DNA of 10,067 bases from NCBI GenBank assembly GCA_002711625.1, contig PARR01000007.1, positions 24,520 through 34,586 on the forward strand, in the 5' to 3' direction. Under the pieces are notes generated by a model. That model had not been told where the DNA came from. It made no database searches and was given only the letters and a program-made list of their open reading frames with translations. Source of the DNA: Rickettsiales bacterium. Its GTDB lineage: Bacteria > Pseudomonadota > Alphaproteobacteria > Methylaequorales > Methylaequoraceae. Shown one piece after another: positions 1 through 5,538 of this stretch. Both the position numbers and the translations under genes were made by a program. Position 1 is the stretch's first letter, and each line of letters opens with the position of its first letter.

Positions 1-1
1 T

Positions 2-457
2 TTGGTTATTAAGGAATTATTAGAAAATATACTTACAAACCAAAGGTTGGTTATTATTAATTCGAAGTCATCGGCATTCGATGCTGCTGTTACAATGTTA
101 AAAAATAAATGTGGTGCATTGCTCGTTTGCGATGAAAAGAAGAAAAATTTATTGATAGGTATTGTTACTGAAAGAGATTTAACTTTTAGAGTCATACCAA
201 GTTGCTTGGATCCTAAAGATACAAAAATAAAAGAGATTATGACAAAAAACCCTGATACCATTAGTCCAAACAAAACAACAATCGATGCAATTAAAATTAT
301 GAAATCAAAAGGCTTTAGACATTTGCCTGTTATAGAGAAAAATCAAATTGTTGGAATTCTCTCAATGAGAGATTTATACGATGCGCATGCTGAGTTGCTT
401 CAAGACTCATTGAAAAAGCATCAAGAATTTATGTTTGGCACAGGTTACGGAATTTAA
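2..457 (+). CDS. Two-CBS-domain protein (5' end uncertain at window edge)
   Basis: A small protein made almost entirely of a CBS pair (Bateman module). The first CBS repeat covers about residues 12-60 (GALLV ... GIVTERDL) and the second about 78-130 (IMTKNPDTISP ... GFRHLPVIEKNQIVGILSMRDL). CBS pairs usually bind adenosyl ligands such as AMP, ATP or SAM and act as energy or redox sensors; the ligand cannot be read from this sequence. No catalytic domain or membrane segment is visible, so it is a stand-alone sensor or partner subunit. The reading frame is open to the left edge. A TTG at base 2 gives a plausible 151-residue protein, but the true start may lie outside the window. The stop TAA (455-457) overlaps the stop of the convergent bolA gene. 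The domain call is firm; the function is unknown. Confidence 0.85.
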   Translation: MVIKELLENILTNQRLVIINSKSSAFDAAVTMLKNKCGALLVCDEKKKNLLIGIVTERDLTFRVIPSCLDPKDTKIKEIMTKNPDTISPNKTTIDAIKIMKSKGFRHLPVIEKNQIVGILSMRDLYDAHAELLQDSLKKHQEFMFGTGYGI

Positions 458-708
458 TCAATAATTTTTATTTCTAAAGCGTGGATAAATTCTTTCATTT
501 CATTGTTTAAAACTTCATAAATTTTTCTTTGAGCACTAACACGTGGAATATTTTTTAATTGACTGGACTTTATCTCAATGAGGAAATGTGAATTTCCGGT
601 ATTTGGACTACCTCGATGTCCTTTATGCTTAGAAGATTGATTTAAAACTTTTAAAATACAAGGATTAAAATAATTTTTAAGTTTTTTGTATATTATTGAT
701 TCATTCAT
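454..708 (-). CDS. bolA: BolA family protein
   Basis: An 84-residue protein with the full BolA fold signature: SKHKGH (26-31), the SHF strand motif (40-42), the basic PRVSAQRKIYEVL segment (55-67) and the terminal IHAL (75-78). BolA proteins pair with monothiol glutaredoxins and take part in iron-sulfur cluster or iron handling; some also bind DNA. The histidines of the HKGH loop and His76 of IHAL are the type of residue used to hold a shared cluster in that complex. Length is normal for the family. The ATG at 708-706 lies 22 bases from the divergent J-domain gene, and this bolA next to J-domain/cobS/cobT order recurs in alphaproteobacteria as I recall it. The TAA stop at 456-454 overlaps the convergent CBS gene stop. 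No clear Shine-Dalgarno sequence precedes it. Confidence 0.93.
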   Translation of the reverse strand: MNESIIYKKLKNYFNPCILKVLNQSSKHKGHRGSPNTGNSHFLIEIKSSQLKNIPRVSAQRKIYEVLNNEMKEFIHALEIKIID

Positions 709-730
709 ATATTTAATAATAGAATATATT
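709..730. promoter_or_regulatory. Divergent bolA / J-domain intergenic region, likely promoters
   Basis: This 22-base all-A/T gap (apart from one G) separates the outward-facing starts of bolA and the J-domain gene, so both promoters must lie here and extend into the 5' coding ends. A TTGATT at 696-701 could serve as a rightward -35 element and AT-rich hexamers in 711-730 as -10 elements, but none is a convincing match. This is placement by layout rather than by motif. Confidence 0.3.
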
Positions 731-1312
731 ATGAAAAGAAAGTCAAATATAAGCTTGGATTATTTAAAAAGTAAAGAAGTTTCCAAAAACTGCGACACAG
801 TTAATTGTGGTAATAACGGAAGGTATCTTGCACCAAAATCTCCAGGAAATAAAGAAATGTATATATTTTGTATAGATTGTGTGAAGATCTATAATAAAAG
901 GTGGAATTATTTTGCTGGTAAAACCCAATCAGAGATTTATGATTTTCAAAAAAATGATCAGCTTGAAAGCAGGCCAACAAGACCATTTTCAAAAGCAAAA
1001 CATTCTGAAATAAAATTTGAATTCGAACATTTTTTTGATACTTCAAGAATTAATTTTCAAAAGAAAAATAATAAATTTAATTCTATTGAAAATAAATCTC
1101 TAAGCTCTGAGATAAGGACATCACTTGAGATTTTAGGAATATCTAAAAAAATTTCTAAAATTTTAGTAAAAAAAAGGTATAAAGAATTGGTAAAAAAATA
1201 CCATCCAGATCTGAATAAAAACTTTATTGATCAGGAAAAAAAAATTAGAGAAATTAATAAGGCTTATAAAATACTTATGAAATATATTGAAAATAATAAT
1301 GCTTCAAACTGA
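731..1312 (+). CDS. J-domain protein with N-terminal four-cysteine motif
   Basis: A 193-residue protein with a C-terminal J domain (about 127-187). It carries the HPD tripeptide at 158-160 in KKYHPDLN, preceded by KKRYKELV and followed by REINKAYKIL. The HPD loop stimulates the ATPase of an Hsp70 (DnaK) partner. The N-terminal part (about 20-62) has Cys21-x4-Cys26-x20-Cys47-x2-Cys50, which looks like a small zinc site, and then the conserved-looking YNKRWNYFAG. This is not classical DnaJ: it lacks the Gly/Phe region and the CxxCxGxG zinc repeats, and the J domain is at the C-terminus. Proteins of this form sit beside bolA and cobS in many alphaproteobacteria. I chose the ATG at 731 because an earlier in-frame start (TTG at 686) would overlap bolA. 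Its end overlaps cobS by 14 bases, suggesting one transcript with cobS and cobT. Confidence 0.88.
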   Translation: MKRKSNISLDYLKSKEVSKNCDTVNCGNNGRYLAPKSPGNKEMYIFCIDCVKIYNKRWNYFAGKTQSEIYDFQKNDQLESRPTRPFSKAKHSEIKFEFEHFFDTSRINFQKKNNKFNSIENKSLSSEIRTSLEILGISKKISKILVKKRYKELVKKYHPDLNKNFIDQEKKIREINKAYKILMKYIENNNASN

Positions 1313-2264
1313 CAAAGAATTAAAAAAATTAAAGCTTGATAGTTCATGTTATTCCGATGAGGTCTTTGGATTAAAAAAAAGGATAAAAGTCCCATGCTTT
1401 TCTATCAAAACAGAGTTAGTTCCCGATATTGATCCTAACTATATTTTTGACGAAACAACCACCTTGAGTATATTGGCTGGATTCAAATTTAACAAAAAAG
1501 TTCTTGTTCAAGGTCTTCATGGAACAGGAAAATCGTCACACATCGAGCAGGTTTCAGCAAGGCTTAACTGGCCTTGTTTGAGGATAAATTTAGATGGCCA
1601 TATTAGTAGATTCGATTTGCTTGGAAAAGATACAATCGAAATTCAAGAAAAAAAACAGGTTACCTCTTTTAAGGAAGGTCTTTTACCTTGGTCTATTCAA
1701 AATCCTGTTGCATTAGTTTTTGATGAATATGATGCTGGAAGACCAGAGGTAATGTTTATCATTCAAAGAATTCTTGAATCTGAGGGTAAATTAACATTAT
1801 TGGATCAAAATAAGATTATAGTTCCTAACAGATGCTTTAGAATTTTTGGAACATGCAACACATTAGGAACTGGTGATACCTCAGGTTTATATCATGGGAC
1901 ACAGAATCTTAATCAAGGTCAAATAGATAGATGGAATATTTTTACAACACTAAATTATTTAAAACCTCACGTGGAAAAAAGAATAATAAAAAATAAAATA
2001 AATAAAAAAAATAAAGAAAATATCGAGGTAGTATCTAAAATTGTTGATTTAGCCAATCTTATTCGGTCATCTTTTAAAAATTCGGATTTATCAATTCCAA
2101 TGTCTCCACGAACTTGTATTATTTGGGCAGAGAATATAGATATTTTTGGGGATATAGATCTAGCATTTAAACTTACTTTTATGAACAAGTGTGATGAAAG
2201 CGATCAAAAAATAATTAATGAACATTATCAGAGATGTTTTGGGAGAGAAATTCTTGATGAATAA
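1299..2264 (+). CDS. cobS: Cobaltochelatase subunit CobS (AAA+ ATPase)
   Basis: A MoxR/CobS-type AAA+ ATPase of 321 residues, matching CobS nearly end to end. It has the CobS N-terminal segment (EVFGLKKRIKVPCFS), Walker A GLHGTGKSS (72-80, Lys78), Walker B LVFDEYD (Asp142-Glu143), a sensor-like GTCNTLG (about 184-190), the GDTSGLYHGTQNLNQGQ region and MSPRT before the C-terminal lid. CobS forms a ring with CobT and drives ATP-dependent cobalt insertion into hydrogenobyrinic acid a,c-diamide by CobN in aerobic cobalamin synthesis, in the cytoplasm. CobN is not in this window. I prefer the ATG at 1299; an in-frame TTG at 1287 would add four residues. Neither start has a good Shine-Dalgarno sequence, so translation is probably coupled to the upstream J-domain gene, which it overlaps. 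The 3' end overlaps cobT by 8 bases. Confidence 0.95.
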   Translation: MLQTDKELKKLKLDSSCYSDEVFGLKKRIKVPCFSIKTELVPDIDPNYIFDETTTLSILAGFKFNKKVLVQGLHGTGKSSHIEQVSARLNWPCLRINLDGHISRFDLLGKDTIEIQEKKQVTSFKEGLLPWSIQNPVALVFDEYDAGRPEVMFIIQRILESEGKLTLLDQNKIIVPNRCFRIFGTCNTLGTGDTSGLYHGTQNLNQGQIDRWNIFTTLNYLKPHVEKRIIKNKINKKNKENIEVVSKIVDLANLIRSSFKNSDLSIPMSPRTCIIWAENIDIFGDIDLAFKLTFMNKCDESDQKIINEHYQRCFGREILDE

Positions 2265-3984
2265 CGGGAATAACTCAAATCCAACTGAAAGAGAACTGCA
2301 CGAATCAATTGTAAAATCTTTGTCCGATAATAAAATCCTTTCCTTCAATAATGATGGAATTAAGTTTAAAAGAGAGGTTGGGAAACATTTGTTTATCAAC
2401 AACACAATTAATGAAAAAACACAAATTAGCCGTGGATATGTAGATTTTGTTGCATTGAGTTGCAGGTACTGTCAGTTTGATTTACTCGAGAAATATTTAC
2501 CTTCTAGAGAGAAGGAAGTATTGATTTTTAAAATAATTAATATAGCTCGTTCGTTATCTATTGGAGTCGAACAGTTTGAAGGGTGTAAAGTTAATTTGAA
2601 AGAAATAGAGAAAAAATTTGAATTTCTTTTAGAACCTCATTTAGATGATGACGACAAAAAAAAATTAAATCATTTGTTTACTTTCTTTTTTAAAATATTT
2701 TGTGAGAAAAAGATATCAGATTTCTTTTTCTTAAAAAAAAGATTCCCTAAGACCAAACTTAAAGAGATAAATACCCTTTTGAGAAATTTTGATAATGAAG
2801 AAAACTTTTTTCGACTATTATCCAAAATTGTTTCAATGTTTATTGATCCAAAAGACAATCAAACAAATCATGATGAAAAAAAAGAAGAAAAAGATTTTTC
2901 ACAAAACAAAGAGCCCCAATCTGAAAAGAAGGAAAAATTAAAAAAACAGGAATTTTTACTTGAAGAAATTCGAAGTCGACAAAAAATTCGTCATGACGAT
3001 GAGAGTGAAGCTGAAACATCAAAAGAAAAAGGGAACAGCAATTTTTTCAGAAAACAAAAATATCAAATTTTTACAAAAAAATTTGATCTCTCTATTGATG
3101 CAAAAAAAATTGTACCCGCTCAAGAATTGTCTTTTCTTAGAAAAAAACTTGATAAAGAATATGTAAGTGACGAAAGTTTTATAAATAAGTTGGCAAAAAA
3201 ACTTGAAAAACACTTATTCTCTATACAAAAGAATTATTGGAAATTTGACCAGGACGAAGGATATTTCGATAATTCAAAATTTGCTTCATTCATAGCAAAT
3301 GGGAACGAAACTTCTATTTTTAAGATTATTGATGAAAATTTTTCAAAAAATACGGTTGTTTCTCTTTTACTTGACAATTCTGGTTCAATGAGGGGAAAGC
3401 CAATTGTAACTGCAGTCAAAACCACTGAAATTATCGCTAAAATTTTAGAAAAATGTAAAGTAAATGTTGAAATTTTGGGATTTACAACAAGAGAGTGGAA
3501 AGGCGGTCAATCAAAAAAGCTTTGGGAAGAAACAGGGAAAATTGAAAAACCTGGGAGACTAAATGATCTCTTACATATAGTTTATAAAGATTCAAAAGTT
3601 TCGTGGCCTGTTTGCAAAAACAACCTTGCTTTGGTACTTAAAGAGGGAATTTTGAAAGAAAATATTGATGGAGAAGCTCTCATATGGGCCAGTAAAAGAT
3701 TGAGAATAAAGCCCGAAAGAAAAAAAATTCTAATTGTTATTTCTGACGGAGCCCCTGTAGATGACTCAACTCTGTCAGCTAATAATTCAAATATTCTTGA
3801 TGACCATTTAAAGAATGTAATTGAAAAACTAGAAAATGACAGTTCTATCCAATTATTTGCAATTGGAATAGGTCATGATGTATCTAAATATTATAAGGAA
3901 GCGTTTACAATTGACGATGTAAGTATGCTTGCGGAAGTTCTCGTAGATAATCTTGTAAAACTTTTTAAAAGTGAAACTTATTAA
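2257..3984 (+). CDS. cobT: Cobaltochelatase subunit CobT (VWA domain)
   Basis: A 575-residue protein with the CobT layout. An N-terminal helical domain (about 1-195) includes SRGYVDFVAL. A highly charged Lys/Glu-rich linker follows (about 198-265), and then a C-terminal von Willebrand A domain (about 365-575). The metal-ion-dependent adhesion site is visible as DNSGSM (Asp373), followed by GFTTREWKGGQS, GRLNDL, KENIDGEALIWA, ISDGAPVDDSTL and FAIGIGHDV, all CobT hallmarks. CobT bridges the CobS ATPase ring to CobN for cobalt insertion. I chose the ATG at 2257 because GGGAGAG about ten bases upstream is a credible ribosome site; an ATG at 2218 would add 13 residues inside cobS. The stop lies one base from the convergent rpmB stop. 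The linker here is Lys/Glu-rich rather than strongly Asp/Glu-rich as in better known CobT proteins, which may simply reflect A-rich codons. Confidence 0.95.
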   Translation: MNNGNNSNPTERELHESIVKSLSDNKILSFNNDGIKFKREVGKHLFINNTINEKTQISRGYVDFVALSCRYCQFDLLEKYLPSREKEVLIFKIINIARSLSIGVEQFEGCKVNLKEIEKKFEFLLEPHLDDDDKKKLNHLFTFFFKIFCEKKISDFFFLKKRFPKTKLKEINTLLRNFDNEENFFRLLSKIVSMFIDPKDNQTNHDEKKEEKDFSQNKEPQSEKKEKLKKQEFLLEEIRSRQKIRHDDESEAETSKEKGNSNFFRKQKYQIFTKKFDLSIDAKKIVPAQELSFLRKKLDKEYVSDESFINKLAKKLEKHLFSIQKNYWKFDQDEGYFDNSKFASFIANGNETSIFKIIDENFSKNTVVSLLLDNSGSMRGKPIVTAVKTTEIIAKILEKCKVNVEILGFTTREWKGGQSKKLWEETGKIEKPGRLNDLLHIVYKDSKVSWPVCKNNLALVLKEGILKENIDGEALIWASKRLRIKPERKKILIVISDGAPVDDSTLSANNSNILDDHLKNVIEKLENDSSIQLFAIGIGHDVSKYYKEAFTIDDVSMLAEVLVDNLVKLFKSETY

Positions 3985-3985
3985 G

Positions 3986-4270
3986 TTATTTGTTATCTCT
4001 GGTGGAAAATAGTTTTTTTATTTTCAATGTCTCTTTAGTGTGATCTTTATTTTTTAGATTCAGAATAAAGGAATCAATACCACCATTTTTTTCGACACTT
4101 TTGATTGCCTTTGACGATACCTTTAGTTTAATCTTCTTGTTAAGAACTTCAGAAAAAAAAGAAACATTCTGAAGGTTAGGATAAAACCTTCTTTTCGTTT
4201 TATTTACCGCGTGACTGACATTATTTCCAACAAGGGGTTTTTTGTTTGTTATGCTACAACGTTTTACCAT
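3986..4270 (-). CDS. rpmB: 50S ribosomal protein L28
   Basis: A 94-residue basic protein with the L28 N-terminal signature: MVKRCSITNKKPLVGNNVSH, then KTKRRFYPNLQ, followed by strands ending in LKVSSKAIKSVEKNGG. L28 is a component of the large ribosomal subunit. Length is typical for alphaproteobacterial L28, which is somewhat longer than the E. coli protein. It is the last leftward gene before the convergent cobT, with only base 3985 between the stops. A 48-base gap separates it from meaB upstream. No Shine-Dalgarno sequence is evident before the ATG (4270-4268). rpmB is near cobT in other alphaproteobacteria as I recall, so the position fits the lineage. As an essential, highly expressed gene it may have its own promoter in the 4271-4318 gap, but I cannot point to a clear one. 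Confidence 0.96.
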   Translation of the reverse strand: MVKRCSITNKKPLVGNNVSHAVNKTKRRFYPNLQNVSFFSEVLNKKIKLKVSSKAIKSVEKNGGIDSFILNLKNKDHTKETLKIKKLFSTRDNK

Positions 4271-4288
4271 GTCATAATAGTTAAATTT

Positions 4289-4334
4289 ATTTATTGATAA
4301 TTGAAAATAATAAGAATATCAATAAATTTTTTTT
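4289..4334. repeat. Inverted repeat with adjoining T8 run at the meaB-rpmB gap
   Basis: An 11-base arm ATTTATTGATA (4289-4299) is exactly complementary to TATCAATAAAT (4317-4327) across a 17-base spacer. The right arm contains the meaB stop codon. Read rightward, the repeat is followed directly by eight T (4327-4334), the layout of an intrinsic terminator that could stop read-through from cobT. The stem has only one G-C pair, so it would be weak. Read leftward there is no U run, so it is not a good meaB terminator. It could also be an operator. In such AT-rich DNA a chance origin is quite possible. Confidence 0.3.
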
Positions 4335-5515
4335 AATATTTCAAAAATTAATCTTGAACCATAATAGAAACTAATTTCTTGGTTTTTTATCTTATTTTCA
4401 ATTATGTGAACTAAATTGTTCTTTTTTAATCTACTATTAATAATTTCATCTGTTTTTAGTCCTACCGATTCCCATAACCATTTGATTTTCTGTTCAACTC
4501 TTTTTTTTTCAAACTTTTTTTCTTTTTTTGCTTTCTGTATGAATTTTTCTACAGAATCCCATATTTTATCAATACCTGTTGACGAAATTGAGGAACAGGA
4601 AAAAACACTAGGGCCATAATCATGAGCTTTTCTACCAGAAATTTCTAAGGCATTTTGATAATCTTTAACAGTCTTTTTTGCTGCATTCAAAAGATCATTG
4701 TCGGCTTTATTTATAATAAGCAAATCAGCCATTTCTATAAGTCCTTTTTTTATTCCTTGTAATTCATCCCCACCTGATGGTAGCAATAAAACAAGAAATA
4801 TATCAACCATGTCATTTACAAGAGTTTCAGATTGACCAACTCCCATAGTTTCAACAAAGATAATATTAAAACCAGCTTCTTCGAGACATAAAATCGATTC
4901 TCTTGTCTTTTTTGCAACGCCTCCCAGTTGACCTTGACTTGGAGACGGTCTAATAAAAGCCTTTCTGTTGATTGATAATTTTTCCATTCTAGTTTTATCT
5001 CCTAAAATGGAACCTCCAGTTTTTTGTGATGATGGGTCGACTGCCAGAACAGCAACTTTTTTATTTTGTCTTGTTAGACTTACTCCTAATGATTCGATAA
5101 ATGTTGATTTACCAACTCCTGGAACCCCAGTGATTCCTATTCTTAAGGATTTTTTATTATAATTAAAGTTATCTATCAGAAATTCTGATAAAATTCTGTC
5201 CTTCTCAAGAGAGGACTCAATCATTGTAATTGCTTTTCCAATATACTTTTTTGAGCCGTTTCTTATTTTTTTAAGCATGTGAAGTATTTCTTTTTCTTCG
5301 GTATTTGTTAATTTATCAATTTTTTTCTGTGAAAAAAGGAAATCGTCAGCCGAAACAACACCATTTGTATATTTTATTATTTTACTGAGAATTTTTTTAT
5401 CTGGAAAACGCACTCCATTTAGATATCTTGCCAATGAAATTGGAGATACATCGATTGAATTTGCAAATGTTATCTGAGATATTTTTTTTAAAATGAGATA
5501 ATCTTTTAAGTTCAT
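4319..5515 (-). CDS. meaB: HTH-domain-fused MeaB/ArgK-type GTPase (methylmalonyl-CoA mutase chaperone)
   Basis: A 398-residue protein with two parts. Residues about 70-398 are a full MeaB/ArgK (MMAA-like) P-loop GTPase: Walker A GVPGVGKST (130-138), VDPSS (159-163), the SPSQGQLGG segment (191-199), the family signature FVETMGVGQSE (220-230) and guanine-specificity NKAD (269-272). These proteins load and protect adenosylcobalamin in methylmalonyl-CoA mutase, which fits the mutase gene 22 bases upstream. Residues 1-62 are extra and resemble a Cro/C1-type helix-turn-helix: LKDYLILKK, SQITFANSIDV, SPISLARYLNG as recognition helix, then KKILSKIIKYTNGVVSADDFL. Ordinary MeaB is about 320-335 residues, so this is an addition rather than a replacement. 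The ATG (5515-5513) lies in a palindrome and has no Shine-Dalgarno sequence. An internal ATG at Met80 could give a near-normal MeaB. GTPase identity is firm; DNA binding is inferred. Confidence 0.93.
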   Translation of the reverse strand: MNLKDYLILKKISQITFANSIDVSPISLARYLNGVRFPDKKILSKIIKYTNGVVSADDFLFSQKKIDKLTNTEEKEILHMLKKIRNGSKKYIGKAITMIESSLEKDRILSEFLIDNFNYNKKSLRIGITGVPGVGKSTFIESLGVSLTRQNKKVAVLAVDPSSQKTGGSILGDKTRMEKLSINRKAFIRPSPSQGQLGGVAKKTRESILCLEEAGFNIIFVETMGVGQSETLVNDMVDIFLVLLLPSGGDELQGIKKGLIEMADLLIINKADNDLLNAAKKTVKDYQNALEISGRKAHDYGPSVFSCSSISSTGIDKIWDSVEKFIQKAKKEKKFEKKRVEQKIKWLWESVGLKTDEIINSRLKKNNLVHIIENKIKNQEISFYYGSRLIFEILKKIY

Positions 5516-5538
5516 TATTAACCATTATGGCTAATAAT
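5514..5538. promoter_or_regulatory. Near-perfect palindrome filling the mutase-meaB gap (candidate operator or mRNA hairpin)
   Basis: On the + strand, ATTATTAACCAT (5514-5525), a central T (5526) and ATGGCTAATAAT (5527-5538) pair at 11 of 12 positions; the single mismatch is 5521/5531. The repeat covers the whole gap and touches both the mutase stop and the meaB start. As DNA it has the size and symmetry of an operator for a dimeric helix-turn-helix protein, and the adjacent gene encodes such a domain. As leftward mRNA the mismatch becomes a G-U pair, giving a nine-pair stem UUAUUAGCC/GGUUAAUAA with a five-base loop that ends on the start codon. No U run follows, so it is not a typical terminator. 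Confidence 0.5.

Noticed and set aside
686..730. Upstream extension of the J-domain gene to a TTG at 686
   Set aside because: It would run into the bolA coding region, and the added hydrophobic residues are just the AT-rich spacer in translation.
1168..1175. A8 run in the J-domain gene as a programmed slippage site
   Set aside because: The full J domain with HPD is encoded in the normal frame, and A runs of this length are common in this base composition.
1287..1298. TTG at 1287 as the cobS start, adding four residues
   Set aside because: The ATG at 1299 is a stronger start codon and no ribosome site favours the TTG; the added residues match nothing in CobS.
2218..2256. ATG at 2218 as the cobT start
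   Set aside because: It would overlap cobS by 47 bases and lacks a ribosome site, while the ATG at 2257 has GGGAGAG at a suitable distance.
4005..4025. GAAAATA / TATTTTC inverted repeat with a T run in the loop, just after the cobT stop, as a cobT terminator
   Set aside because: The stem has one G-C pair, the T run lies in the loop rather than after the stem, and the sequence is rpmB coding DNA; chance is the simpler reading.
4274..4279. TATTAT on the leftward strand as a -10 element for rpmB
   Set aside because: It is only three bases from the ATG, so the transcript would start inside the gene, and no matching -35 is seen at proper spacing.
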